A DNA stretch of 64,000 nt, taken from contig JAODBO010000040.1 of NCBI GenBank assembly GCA_025464005.1, positions 1 through 64,000 of the forward strand. The letters run 5' to 3'. Under the pieces are notes generated by a model. The model was not told the origin of the DNA, did no database searches, and worked only from the letters and a program-made list of their open reading frames with translations. The stretch comes from Acidimicrobiaceae bacterium (lineage in GTDB: Bacteria; Actinomycetota; Acidimicrobiia; Acidimicrobiales; Bog-793). Positions 9,321 to 16,873 of the stretch are shown one piece after another; within the stretch, counting starts at the first letter, position 1; each line of letters begins with the position of its first letter. Position numbers and translations under genes: made by a program.

Positions 9321-9410
9321 TGTCACCGCCTCCGTTCCCACCGATCAGAAGCGATACCCCCAATCCTGGGCGCTAACCAGCGAAATCGGAAGACGCAGTT
9401 GCGTCAATGC

Positions 9411-9438
9411 TGCTCATAGTGCGATCGCACTATGAGCA
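9411..9438. promoter_or_regulatory. Perfect 28-bp palindrome in the kinase/receiver divergent promoter region
   Basis: TGCTCATAGTGCGA (9411-9424) is followed directly by its exact reverse complement TCGCACTATGAGCA (9425-9438), with GCGATCGC at the centre. It sits just upstream of a consensus TATAAT at 9441-9446, where a regulator would block or bend the promoter. It is most simply read as the operator of a dimeric DNA-binding protein. It also covers the ATG codons at 9432 and 9438, which argues that translation starts downstream. Confidence 0.7.
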
Positions 9439-9440
9439 TG

Positions 9441-9446
9441 TATAAT
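9441..9446 (+). promoter_or_regulatory. Candidate -10 element (TATAAT) of the PAS kinase gene
   Basis: An exact TATAAT in a GC-rich region, 2 bp after the 28-bp palindrome. Initiation would fall near 9453, giving an almost leaderless message for the ATG at 9462. No good -35 hexamer is visible; the expected spot lies inside the palindrome, suggesting an activator- or repressor-controlled promoter. Confidence 0.5.
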
Positions 9447-9461
9447 CTTTCCGGTATCTCG

Positions 9462-11282
9462 ATGACGACCGTCGGGATAGGACGATGGGGGTCGCCGACG
9501 ACTCGAGACCAGACAACCTCGACGCTTAGCGAAGAGCTCGTCCGGACGGTGCTTTCGGCGCTCGGTTACCGGATCGCTCTCTGTGATGCCCAAGGCCGAG
9601 TCCTTCGCGCGGACGACGGGTGGAGCGACCTTCTCGGCTCCGTCGACGACGACGTGGGTCGGCTCGATCCCAACCTCGTGCCGAATCGCTCACCGGCCAT
9701 GTTCGAGGACGCATCCGGCGAATCAGCCGTCTTCGTCGGCCTTTCCCGAGTCACGACAGCTCTTCTGCCCTTCCACAAGGATGGCGACATCGCCATCGTC
9801 GAGATGGCGTCGATACCTCTCGAGCGCGCCGACGGCACCTTCCTCGTTGCCGCCCGAGAAGCGCTCGGTCGCGCGGCCGACGACATGACTCGCCGCTATC
9901 TCGCGGCGTTCGTCGAGTCCACCGATCTCGCGATCGTCGGTGCGCGAGTCGACGGCACGATCTTGCATTGGAACGCTGCCGCAACGCGCATCTTTGGCTA
10001 CCGGGCGACCGAGGCGATCGGTCAAAACGTCTCCATGCTCGTGGCGCCGGACCGGCTCAGCGAGTACGCCGACGTCATGACCTTGCTCGGGCGCGGCGAC
10101 AAAGTCGACGACCTCGACACCATCGGCCTCCACAAGTCGGGCGAGCCGGTCGAGATCCACCTGTCGATCATGCCCACCCGCAACTCGAGTGGCGCCGTCG
10201 TGGGAAGCGTCGCCGTCGTGCGCGATATCGGCGCATTCAAGACGGTCGATCGGCGTGCGCGTTTGTATACCGGATTCGTCGAGACCTCGCCGAACGGATT
10301 CATGCTGTGGCACCACGACCCTGCCAACGGCTGCCTGAAGCTCATCGCAGCGAACCGGGCGGCGAGGCGGGTCGCCAATCTGACCAGCGCGTCGATCGGC
10401 CGCACCAGCGACGACCTGTGCGCGAATTTTCCGGCACTCGCGACGCTCACCTGGCCCCCGACGCACCCGCTCGAGCACGGTAGCCTCTCATTGGGCACGT
10501 TCCGGGTCGAAGGAGGCGCCGGCGCGACCGAGTTCGTCGAGCTGCACGCGTTTCCCTTGACCGACTCGAACGTCGGGCTCACCCTCACGGACGTCACGCC
10601 GCAAGCACTCGCTGAGCGAGAGCGCTCGAGGTTGCTCGATCGCGTAGCCGACGCGGAGGACGCCGAGCGCAAACGTCTCGCTGAGGCGCTCCATGACGAC
10701 ACGATCCAGGTGCTCGCCGCTGCCAATATGGAGCTCGGCAGCTTGAGGCGTCGCACCGACGATCCGGAGAACGCGGCGCGCGCCGAGCGGATAGAGGAAA
10801 AGATCCGCTACGCCAGCCGAGCGCTCCGCTCGCTCGTGTTCGAGCTCTACCCGCCGGACCTCGACAGCGGCGGGATCGCCGCGGGGTTGCGGGCACTCGT
10901 GACCCGGATCTTCGACGACGAGACCGAGGTCGAGATCGTCGACGACCTCGACCGTCGGCTCGGAGCCGAGACGCGCATCACGGCGTACCGGATCTTGCAG
11001 GAGGCCCTCGGCAACTCGAGACGCCACGCGCGGGCGAGCCATGTGAGCATCCGGCTCGCCCACGACGGCGAGCAGTTGCTCGCGATCTACCGCGACGACG
11101 GGATCGGCTTCGACCCGGCCGCGGTGAACGGGCTTCCGGGACACCTCGGGCTGCGCACGATGCTCGAGCGGGCGACGAGCCACGGGGGATCGATCCTGGT
11201 GCGGCGCGGGACGCCCTCGGGCACCGAGATCGAGCTCCGCTTACCCGATGTGCCGGGGACTGTCACGGCTGAAGCCGTCTGA
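9462..11282 (+). CDS. PAS-domain sensor histidine kinase (HPK7 / NarX-like, HisKA_3)
   Basis: A soluble 606-aa kinase from this start. There are three PAS-like regions: about residues 25-130, 140-255 (VGARVDGTILHWNAAA) and 265-380. A HisKA_3 dimerisation domain has phosphoacceptor His411 in EALHDDTIQ, and the HATPase_c domain has an N-box (ALGNSRRHA, about 514), the G1 box DDGIGFD (about 545) and GLRTMLERA. No transmembrane segment is seen, so the signal is probably cytoplasmic (redox, gas or ligand through PAS). ATG 9462 is chosen because a TATAAT at 9441 and a palindrome cover the earlier ATGs at 9432 and 9438; those remain possible. HPK7 kinases partner NarL-type regulators, two of which lie upstream. 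Confidence 0.88.
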   Translation: MTTVGIGRWGSPTTRDQTTSTLSEELVRTVLSALGYRIALCDAQGRVLRADDGWSDLLGSVDDDVGRLDPNLVPNRSPAMFEDASGESAVFVGLSRVTTALLPFHKDGDIAIVEMASIPLERADGTFLVAAREALGRAADDMTRRYLAAFVESTDLAIVGARVDGTILHWNAAATRIFGYRATEAIGQNVSMLVAPDRLSEYADVMTLLGRGDKVDDLDTIGLHKSGEPVEIHLSIMPTRNSSGAVVGSVAVVRDIGAFKTVDRRARLYTGFVETSPNGFMLWHHDPANGCLKLIAANRAARRVANLTSASIGRTSDDLCANFPALATLTWPPTHPLEHGSLSLGTFRVEGGAGATEFVELHAFPLTDSNVGLTLTDVTPQALAERERSRLLDRVADAEDAERKRLAEALHDDTIQVLAAANMELGSLRRRTDDPENAARAERIEEKIRYASRALRSLVFELYPPDLDSGGIAAGLRALVTRIFDDETEVEIVDDLDRRLGAETRITAYRILQEALGNSRRHARASHVSIRLAHDGEQLLAIYRDDGIGFDPAAVNGLPGHLGLRTMLERATSHGGSILVRRGTPSGTEIELRLPDVPGTVTAEAV

Positions 11283-11913
11283 GCTGCCACCCCCCGTGCG
11301 GCTGGGGGTCTCCCGCCGCAAGCTCTTCGCCCTTCCGGATGCGGCGGTAGAACAGCCGGTCGTGGAGCCGGTCCTCGCGGTGCTGCCACATCTCGAAGCT
11401 TTCCGGCCGGAGGCGGTAGCCGCCCCACCAATCCGGCCTCGGCACGTCGCTCCCGGCGAAGGTCGCAGTCGCTGCGCGCACCTGCGCGTCGAGCGCGGCC
11501 CGACTAGCTACCGGCGCACTCTGTCGGGACGCGTGCGCGCCAATGCGGGCCTCACGGTGCCTCGTCGCGAAGTAGGCGTCGGACTCCTCTCGGCTCAACC
11601 GCTCGACGACGCCCTCGGCCCTCACCTGACGCCCGAGAGCGTCCCAGTAGAACAGCAGCGCGGCCGACGGATTCGCGAGAAGCTCGACGCCCTTGCGACT
11701 CTCGTAGTTGGAGTGGAAGCAGAATCCGTCCGCCGACCAGGCGGACACGAGCACCATCCGCAGCGACGGCCGACCAGTTGGGGACGCGGTCGCGAGCGCA
11801 GCGGCGCCGGGGACCCGGATCACCTCAGCGGCCTGCTCGATCCAACGGCCGAACTGTTCGAACGGATCGGCTGCAACATCCTGTTCGAGCAAGGGCTTCG
11901 CGTAGTCGACCAT
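11263..11913 (-). CDS. pdxH: Pyridoxamine 5'-phosphate oxidase
   Basis: A 216-aa FMN-dependent enzyme of vitamin B6 salvage that oxidises pyridoxine or pyridoxamine phosphate to PLP. Visible family features are ALATASPTGRPSLRMVLV, GFCFHSNYESRKG, the segment SDAYFATRHREARIGAHAS and the C-terminal PDWWGGYRLRPESFEMWQ with RLHDRLFYRR, and the length is normal. The frame is open to 12090, but ATG 11913 (MVDYAKP) is the sensible start because the upstream part overlaps the divergent membrane-protein gene. It is convergent with the kinase gene and overlaps its stop by 20 bp. Confidence 0.93.
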   Translation of the reverse strand: MVDYAKPLLEQDVAADPFEQFGRWIEQAAEVIRVPGAAALATASPTGRPSLRMVLVSAWSADGFCFHSNYESRKGVELLANPSAALLFYWDALGRQVRAEGVVERLSREESDAYFATRHREARIGAHASRQSAPVASRAALDAQVRAATATFAGSDVPRPDWWGGYRLRPESFEMWQHREDRLHDRLFYRRIRKGEELAAGDPQPHGGWQLRRLQP

Positions 11914-11992
11914 CTCACGACGGTAACGGAGCCGGCGGCCGCGCCACGATGCCCGGTCCGTCCAGGTCCCGATAGCCGCTAGGTTCGTGGCA

Positions 11993-12655
11993 ATGTGCTT
12001 TTCGCCCCAAGCCGACCTCGTCGGCGGGAGCGTGGTCGCCGCTTTCGGGATCGATGCAGTCCGCCACCTGCACCGGCGACACGGGCACATCGCTCTTGCC
12101 GCGCTCCCGCTACTGCTCGGGGCGCACCAGCTCGACGAGGCGCTCGTCTGGTGGAGCCTCCAGGGCCATCTCTCCCACAGCGTCGGGCGCGTCGCCCTCT
12201 GGATCTACCTGCTGATCGCCTTCGTCGTCCTGCCGGTCTACGTGCCCGCGGCGGTCATGGCGCTCGAGCCGACCCGACGGCGCCGTTGGCTTATGGCGCC
12301 GTTCGTCGCTATAGGCATCGGCGTGGCCGCTGTCCTGCTCGCGGCGATGGTCCGCGGGCCAATCACCGTGCGACTCCGGCCGTACCACCTCTCCTACGGA
12401 CTGCACCTCAGAGACGCGTTCTTGTTCATCGCTTTATACGTCGTTGCAGTGTGCGGGGCACTGCTCTGCTCGGGTTACCGGCACGTCGTGCTCTTCGGAG
12501 CGGTGAACGTCGTGGCTATCGTCGTGATCGCACGCCTGACCGTCGACGGCTTCGCGTCGGTCTGGTGCGGCTGGGCGGCAATCTCGGCCGGGGCGATCGC
12601 CGCTCATATGCGCTGGGCCCGGCCACATCGCGCCATGCCCTATGCCCTCAGTTGA
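11993..12655 (+). CDS. DUF6629-like integral membrane protein
   Basis: A 220-aa hydrophobic protein with about six to seven predicted membrane spans. It begins MCFSPQADLVGG, the N-terminal signature I associate with the DUF6629 family (MCFS, then a D and a histidine-containing second helix, HQLDEALVWW). No enzymatic motif is visible; the function is unknown. ATG 11993 is chosen over GTG 11987 because the family starts with MCFS. It is divergent from pdxH and 73 bp upstream of the methyltransferase, which may be cotranscribed. Confidence 0.65.
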   Translation: MCFSPQADLVGGSVVAAFGIDAVRHLHRRHGHIALAALPLLLGAHQLDEALVWWSLQGHLSHSVGRVALWIYLLIAFVVLPVYVPAAVMALEPTRRRRWLMAPFVAIGIGVAAVLLAAMVRGPITVRLRPYHLSYGLHLRDAFLFIALYVVAVCGALLCSGYRHVVLFGAVNVVAIVVIARLTVDGFASVWCGWAAISAGAIAAHMRWARPHRAMPYALS

Positions 12656-12728
12656 GCGGCCCAGGGCCGTTCGTGGCGAACTGCGCCGTGACAAGGAACG
12701 ACACGTCGCGCCGCAACCCCATCGCGCC

Positions 12729-13517
12729 ATGACGATCGACTGGGACCCCCGCCAGTACCTCCAGTTCTCCGACGAGCGCTCCCGACCGTTCCACGACCTG
12801 ATCGCCCGGATTCCGCTCCAATCGCCGCGGACCGTCGTGGATCTCGGGTGCGGTCCCGGCTCGATGACCGCCGCGCTGGGACAGCGCTGGCCGACGGCTC
12901 GCGTGACCGGCGTCGACAGCTCCCCCGAGATGATCGAGCACGCGTCCAGGCTCGCGAGCCCGCCGCTGTTGAGCTTCGAGCTACGCGACCTTCGCCAGTG
13001 GTCCTCTGACGAGCCGATCGACGTGCTCGTGTCCAGCGCCGCCCTTCAATGGGTAGCGGACCACACGACGCTGTTCGGGCGGTTCATGAGCTGCCTCGCC
13101 CGGGGAGGCGTCTTCGCGTTCCAGGTACCCGGGAACTTCAACGCCCCCAGTCATAGGCTCCTACGTGAGCTCGCGACGTCGCCTCGATGGGAGCGCCGCC
13201 TCGCCGCCCTCGTGCGGGAGGTCCCTGTCCGCGAGCCGGCGGAGTACGTGGAGCTCCTCAGTGGCCTCGGTGCCTCCGTGGACGCGTGGGAGACGACCTA
13301 CCTCCATATGCTCACCGGGAGCGACGCCGTGCTCGAGTGGACACGGGGCACGGCTCTCCGGCCCTTCATCGGGGCCCTCGACGCGGCAGAGGCGGACGAG
13401 CTCCTCGCGTCCTACGCAGAAGCGCTCGGTCGTGCCTACCCCGCGGATGATGCGGGACGCACGATCTACCCGTTCCGGCGGATCTTCGTCGTGGCACGCG
13501 CGGCCGGGGGCGACTGA
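12729..13517 (+). CDS. tam: Trans-aconitate 2-methyltransferase-like SAM methyltransferase
   Basis: A 262-aa class I SAM-dependent methyltransferase. Motif I is VVDLGCGPGSM (about residues 38-48), motif II is VTGVDSSPEMI, and SSAALQWVADH with GGVFAFQVPGN follow. The N-terminus (DWDPRQYLQFSDERSRPFHDL) and the motif order match the Tam family, which methylates trans-aconitate, a spontaneous by-product that inhibits aconitase. The exact substrate is not provable here. ATG 12729 is favoured by the family N-terminus. A weaker alternative is a general malonyl-ACP O-methyltransferase-like enzyme. Confidence 0.85.
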   Translation: MTIDWDPRQYLQFSDERSRPFHDLIARIPLQSPRTVVDLGCGPGSMTAALGQRWPTARVTGVDSSPEMIEHASRLASPPLLSFELRDLRQWSSDEPIDVLVSSAALQWVADHTTLFGRFMSCLARGGVFAFQVPGNFNAPSHRLLRELATSPRWERRLAALVREVPVREPAEYVELLSGLGASVDAWETTYLHMLTGSDAVLEWTRGTALRPFIGALDAAEADELLASYAEALGRAYPADDAGRTIYPFRRIFVVARAAGGD

Positions 13518-13578
13518 TCCATCCCTCGACGTCCGGACGCCGAGCGCCGCGCATCTTCTCGGTGGAGACCTCGTCCGA

Positions 13579-14358
13579 TCACCAGGTGATTCTCGCCCGC
13601 TCTCGCCAGAGATCGAGCATTCCGGCGTCGCCGGTCATGATGAAGCCGTCGATGGCCCTCCGGTTCCAGAGGAGCAGGTAGAGCTCGCTCGCGGGGCCGG
13701 CGACCTGGCAGTCGGCCTCTTCTCGAAGGCCGGACTCGACGACCCGGTGATCGGATTCGATGAGTACGGTCCAGGCGTCTCCACTGTCCAGCGCGTGCAG
13801 CGCGATGGTACGGGGCGGGTTGGCGACCAGGCGGCCGCGACGACGCACGAGGAAGCCGTTGAGGAGCTCGTCGATGCCGTCCACGGCGAGCTCCCGCCCG
13901 ATCGGCGTCGGCGTCCCGTGTTGCGCCGCCTCCTGTCCCGATCCACTGAGGGCCAATTCCGCGTCCACGCGATGAATCGCAGTCTCGTGAGCCTGGCGCC
14001 GCGCCCAGAACGCGAGCGGCGACGGGGCGGGCAAGAATGTCCAGCAGCTCATCGCGGGATCGGCGTTTCGCAGCGTCTGGACGAGGGCTCCGTGTCCCGC
14101 ACGAAACCACTCGAGGAGCGAATCGTCTGGGGGGCACGAGAACAGCACGGCCTCCTGCTCCTCCGACGTGGGACCGCTGCTTGCCGTGGCGACATGGAAG
14201 GTGGCCCAGCGGTGCACCCCGCCCAGGTGCGCGAGCAGATCGCGGACCTGCCACTCCGGGCACGTCGGGGTCGGGGCGCCGAGGCCTGCGAGACTCGCGG
14301 CTTCGGCGAGCCGCTCGCCTTCGCGTTCGAGCACATCGATATGGTCAGCGACGTTCAT
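13579..14358 (-). CDS. Maleylpyruvate isomerase family (mycothiol-dependent, DinB-like) protein
   Basis: A 259-aa MDMPI/DinB-fold protein. The N-terminal helical bundle has CPEWQVRDLLAHLGGVHRW (residues 33-51) and the metal-site region HETAIHRVDAE (about 124-134), the His residues that bind the divalent metal in this family. The C-terminal third resembles the SCP2-like MDMPI_C domain. Related actinobacterial proteins use mycothiol as co-substrate in isomerisation or detoxification; the substrate here is unknown. It is convergent with the tam-like gene. Confidence 0.8.
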   Translation of the reverse strand: MNVADHIDVLEREGERLAEAASLAGLGAPTPTCPEWQVRDLLAHLGGVHRWATFHVATASSGPTSEEQEAVLFSCPPDDSLLEWFRAGHGALVQTLRNADPAMSCWTFLPAPSPLAFWARRQAHETAIHRVDAELALSGSGQEAAQHGTPTPIGRELAVDGIDELLNGFLVRRRGRLVANPPRTIALHALDSGDAWTVLIESDHRVVESGLREEADCQVAGPASELYLLLWNRRAIDGFIMTGDAGMLDLWRERARITW

Positions 14359-14454
14359 CGGCTAAATCTGGCACAAGCGTCCGCCGGCTGCCGGACCGTG
14401 GCTCAGCCGATCTGTCTCGGTGCGAGTCTGTAGCGGGCCGCCGGCGGGCGCCGC

Positions 14455-14781
14455 CTAGCGAGCGACCGCGCGTTCCAGCTCCGCCTTCGACATCTTCGAG
14501 CGACCGGAGATGTTCTTTCGGCGAGCTTCTTCGTAGAGCTGTTGGCGGGTGCGCCCCCCTGCCCCACGATGTGAACGTAGCCCGCCTCGCCGCGATGACG
14601 AAATGTCCTCAGTCGACGTGCGGCTCGCGTTCTCTGCCTCGCCGGTGCGTGCCCGCTCCTTGTTCACCGTGCGGGCCGCGATCTCCTCCGCGAGGTCCTC
14701 GTTTCGCCCGCGCTCGACGAGGCCCTGCTTGATGTGGTCGTACTGACGCACGCGCTTCGGGCTCCATGCTTGTGGCGGCAT
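14455..14781 (-). CDS. Small basic protein with Rho-N-like C-terminus (often labelled plasmid stabilisation protein)
   Basis: A 108-aa charged protein. The N-terminal half (WSPKRVRQYDHIKQGLVERG, then EEIAARTVNKERA) matches a widespread actinobacterial family annotated as plasmid stabilisation protein without functional proof. The C-terminus (TRQQLYEEARRKNISGRSKM, then SKAELERAV) resembles the Rho-termination-factor N-terminal SAP-like nucleic-acid-binding motif. The centre is Ser/Arg/Gly-rich and probably disordered. ATG 14781 (MPPQAW) is the conserved start; the frame opens 7 codons earlier. Stress-related nucleic-acid binding is a guess. Confidence 0.7.
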   Translation of the reverse strand: MPPQAWSPKRVRQYDHIKQGLVERGRNEDLAEEIAARTVNKERARTGEAENASRTSTEDISSSRRGGLRSHRGAGGRTRQQLYEEARRKNISGRSKMSKAELERAVAR

Positions 14782-14894
14782 TGATTGCTCCTCCCTCGGC
14801 AAACCTCTGCGAGGGCCTCAATACCCACGGCTGGGTTCTCGAACCCGGGACCCCGGTGGGCTTCACGAGACTGCAACAAGACATAGTGCAAATT

Positions 14895-15310
14895 CACGTC
14901 GAGTTCCCCACCGTGTGTCGCTACGAGCTGCCGATCAAGGTGATCGTCAACAACAACGCGTCGCTTGGCCAGATCCTCTGGGAACTGCTTGCACTCGGCT
15001 ACCCCGAGCTCGGCATCGCCTTCGAGCACCGCCCGGACTTCGCACCTTGGGCGCGCGCGTGCGGCGGCGTCGGCATCCGTATCGACACCGCCGCCGGGCT
15101 CGAAGCGGCAATCGGAGAAGCGTTCGCGCACCCGGGCGCGGCTCTCGTCGACGTGACGGTCAGCCCCGACGAGCCGCCACTGCCGGGCAAGGTCGAGCCC
15201 GAGCAGGCGGGGTTCGTGAAGTCGTTGCTATCGGGCCAGCCCCGTAAGAAGGAGATCGCGGGAAATCTGATTCGCGACAAGCTCGCCAAGATCCAGCCTG
15301 ACCACCGAAC
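14895..15310 (+). pseudogene. C-terminal remnant of a TPP-dependent pyruvate oxidase/dehydrogenase-like enzyme
   Basis: The translation from about 14898 (FPTVCRYELPIKVIVNNNAS) through LGQILWELLALGYPELG, WARACGGVGIRI, AHPGAALVDVTVSPDEPPLPG and ending near LIRDKLAKIQ matches the last 130 or so residues of PoxB-type thiamine-diphosphate enzymes. The N-terminal pyrimidine-binding and central domains (some 430 residues) are absent, and the upstream sequence in this frame has no homology. The frame runs on to 15491, but beyond 15310 it is out of register with a different gene remnant. It is a dead fragment, not a working enzyme. Confidence 0.8.
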
Positions 15311-15328
15311 CGTTCGGTTTCGCACCGG

Positions 15329-15448
15329 CGTCGCATCGCAGACCTGCTCATCGCCGCGACCGCCCACGCCAATGGACTCGCTCTCTACACTCGAAATCCC
15401 GGCGACTTCGCTGGCCTTGAGGATCTCCTCCTTTTCATCGGCCTCTGA
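15329..15448 (+). pseudogene. C-terminal remnant of a PIN-domain (VapC-type) toxin
   Basis: In frame from 15329, the 39 codons before the stop at 15446-15448 read RRIADLLIAATAHANGLALY followed by TRNPGDFAGLEDLL. This is the typical end of a VapC nuclease: the third acidic residue in ADLLIAATA, then LYTRNPxDFAGL. The first two thirds of the gene, with the first catalytic acidic residues, are missing. It abuts the TPP-enzyme remnant, so two unrelated gene ends have been joined by deletion. A functional vapBC lies 500 bp downstream on the other strand. Confidence 0.75.
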
Positions 15449-15760
15449 GCGTCGACGGCGACCCTCGCTGGCCAAATCGCAGTTCGAATAGGGGTTAGTA
15501 GCTGTGTTAGTCGCCGTTAGTCGGAAATTATGTCCGTGATGGAGCACTTCTACGTGCTGCGGGATCGGGACATCGATGAGCTCAAAGGCGCGGCGCTGGG
15601 CCTCGGTTCGGCCCGCGAGACGTTCGATAGTGACCGTGGTGCCTGGCACCTGACAGGTGTGCGGGTGACGGTCACATTCGGACGTGGCAACGAACCACAC
15701 GGATCGTCGTCCAACAGCGTCCGAGAAGAAGGCGGTCATCGACCACCACGGAGCTCTGAC
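15449..15760. other. Stretch without a recognisable gene
   Basis: About 310 bp between the PIN remnant and the small ORF behind vapC. Short direct repeats of GTTAGT occur at 15495-15525. ORFs are open in both directions (15530-15889 plus, 14999-15739 minus), but I recognise neither, and the surroundings are decayed sequence. Confidence 0.35.
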
Positions 15761-15928
15761 TCAAGCCAGATCAGGCTCGTCTGCAGCAACCGCGGCCGCG
15801 AGCCGGGGATAGCCGCCGGCCTCCTCGATGGAGTCGCGGAGCATCGCGCGCAAGCCACCATGACCGGCAGCCACGACGAGCAGCGCTGAGGACGCGGGCG
15901 CCAGCGGGGCGAAGTTCTCCGGCTTCAT
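15761..15928 (-). CDS. Small ORF (55 aa) overlapping the end of vapC
   Basis: A 55-aa ORF (MKPENFAPLAPASSALLVVA, then GLRAMLRDSIEEAGGYPRL, ending DEPDLA). Its ATG overlaps the vapC stop as ATGA, the same coupling seen between vapB and vapC. It has a hydrophobic or Ala-rich first half and an acidic tail, and no family I recognise. The tight overlap argues it is translated, but the region next door is full of gene fragments, so it may be the truncated start of a lost gene. Confidence 0.4.
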   Translation of the reverse strand: MKPENFAPLAPASSALLVVAAGHGGLRAMLRDSIEEAGGYPRLAAAVAADEPDLA

Positions 15929-16323
15929 CCCGGACTCTCGACCGTAAAGCCAAGATCCTGGGCGGCGTCCGCCATCCGACGGTCATAAGTAACGACGGCC
16001 CGCAGGTCCGCTCCGACGACCTGCGCGGCCGCAAGATGGATCGCATCGAGACTTCGTAACTGGGCGTTCGGGGCCAACGTAGCGGCGCCGTCGAGCACCT
16101 CGGTGCTCAGCAGGATCTGGTCGAGGCGGGAGAGCTGTCGACGCGCCTGCGCGAGAGCGGCAGGGCCGCCGATGAGGACCGCTCTCACCACCTCGACGCG
16201 CGCGAGTGCGCTCGTTACGAGCTGGTCGGCACGGTGACGACGCAGGAACCGTCGCAAAGCGTCCGACTCCGTCTCTCGCTGGACAAGCTTCACTAACGCG
16301 GACGAGTCGAGGTAGAGCCTCAT
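15925..16323 (-). CDS. vapC: VapC-type PIN-domain ribonuclease toxin
   Basis: A 132-aa PIN-domain protein, the toxin of a type II toxin-antitoxin pair; VapC enzymes cleave specific tRNAs or rRNA. The expected acidic quartet is present: Asp6 (YLDSSALVK), Glu44 (ARVEVVRAV), Asp93 (SLDAIHLAAA) and Asp114 (TYDRRMADAA). The length is normal, so the protein looks intact. Its ATG overlaps the vapB stop by 4 bp (ATGA), and its own stop overlaps the start of a 55-aa ORF in the same way. The target RNA cannot be told from sequence. Confidence 0.9.
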   Translation of the reverse strand: MRLYLDSSALVKLVQRETESDALRRFLRRHRADQLVTSALARVEVVRAVLIGGPAALAQARRQLSRLDQILLSTEVLDGAATLAPNAQLRSLDAIHLAAAQVVGADLRAVVTYDRRMADAAQDLGFTVESPG

Positions 16324-16586
16324 CGCTCCTCGGCGCGCATCGCCGCCAGTCGACCCGAGGCGTCGATGCCGTAGTCGTTTGGTGCGTCGTCGACCACATC
16401 GCCCTCACCGGTTGCGGCGAGAACCTGTCCGCTCGCGACCAGGTCCTGCCACCGGTCTTCATGAGTGGGAACGAGGAGCGCGACGGGCCGCCCTCGATCG
16501 GTCACTTCAATCGTCTCGCCCGTCGCAACCCGGGCGAGGTAGCGACTCGCATGTTGGCGAAGCTCTCTGACCCCGATCCGTTCCAT
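16320..16586 (-). CDS. vapB: VapB-type (Phd/YefM-like) antitoxin
   Basis: An 88-aa antitoxin. The N-terminal 45 residues (RIGVRELRQHASRYLARVA, then GETIEVTDRGRPVALLVP) are a Phd/YefM-like DNA-binding and dimerisation domain. The acidic C-terminal part (VVDDAPNDYGIDASGRLAAM) would wrap the toxin. ATG 16586 (MERIGV) is the start; the frame is open to 16826, but an inverted-repeat operator lies directly upstream at 16588-16604. Probable autoregulation of the vapBC operon by the VapB-VapC complex is standard for the family. Confidence 0.88.
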   Translation of the reverse strand: MERIGVRELRQHASRYLARVATGETIEVTDRGRPVALLVPTHEDRWQDLVASGQVLAATGEGDVVDDAPNDYGIDASGRLAAMRAEER

Positions 16587-16587
16587 C

Positions 16588-16604
16588 GTGCTACATAGTA
16601 GCAC
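16588..16604. promoter_or_regulatory. Inverted-repeat operator of vapBC
   Basis: GTGCTAC (16588-16594), spacer ATA, GTAGCAC (16598-16604): a perfect 7-bp inverted repeat with a 3-bp spacer, 1 bp upstream of the vapB start codon. This is where toxin-antitoxin autorepressors bind. It overlaps the ribosome-binding region, so the message may be leaderless or very short-leadered. Confidence 0.65.
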
Positions 16605-16873
16605 AATGGAGTTCCCGGTGGCGCCTCCGCTGCGCCCCGGACGCGAAAGCGCAGCGGTTGAACGAAGAGGGCGTGCCGCTGCCCGACGCCGAGCGTGGGC
16701 GCCTCGGCTACGGACTCCACTCCCCGACTGGAGGCCATGTGACCAGCGAAGTGTCTGTGATATTTTGCGTGAGGTCTTCACATTTGGGCCTGACCTGCTG
16801 GTTTGTCGCGTGATTGAAGCCAGCACCGCGGGCTAAGCGGCGCTCGACCACGCCTCGTCCACGGTGACCTTGG
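16605..16873. other. Decayed sequence between vapB and the DUF6788 fragment
   Basis: The plus-strand frame around 16650-16740 reads RLNEEGVPLPDAERGRLGYG, faintly like the end of a Tn3-type transposase, but too short to claim. No intact gene is visible. Confidence 0.3.

Noticed and set aside
13165..14433. Plus-strand 422-aa ORF
   Set aside because: Covers the tam-like gene out of frame and the MDMPI gene in antisense.
14766..15491. An intact 241-aa gene for a TPP enzyme
   Set aside because: Only residues from about 14895 to 15310 match; the N-terminal domains are missing and the tail is out of frame with a PIN remnant.
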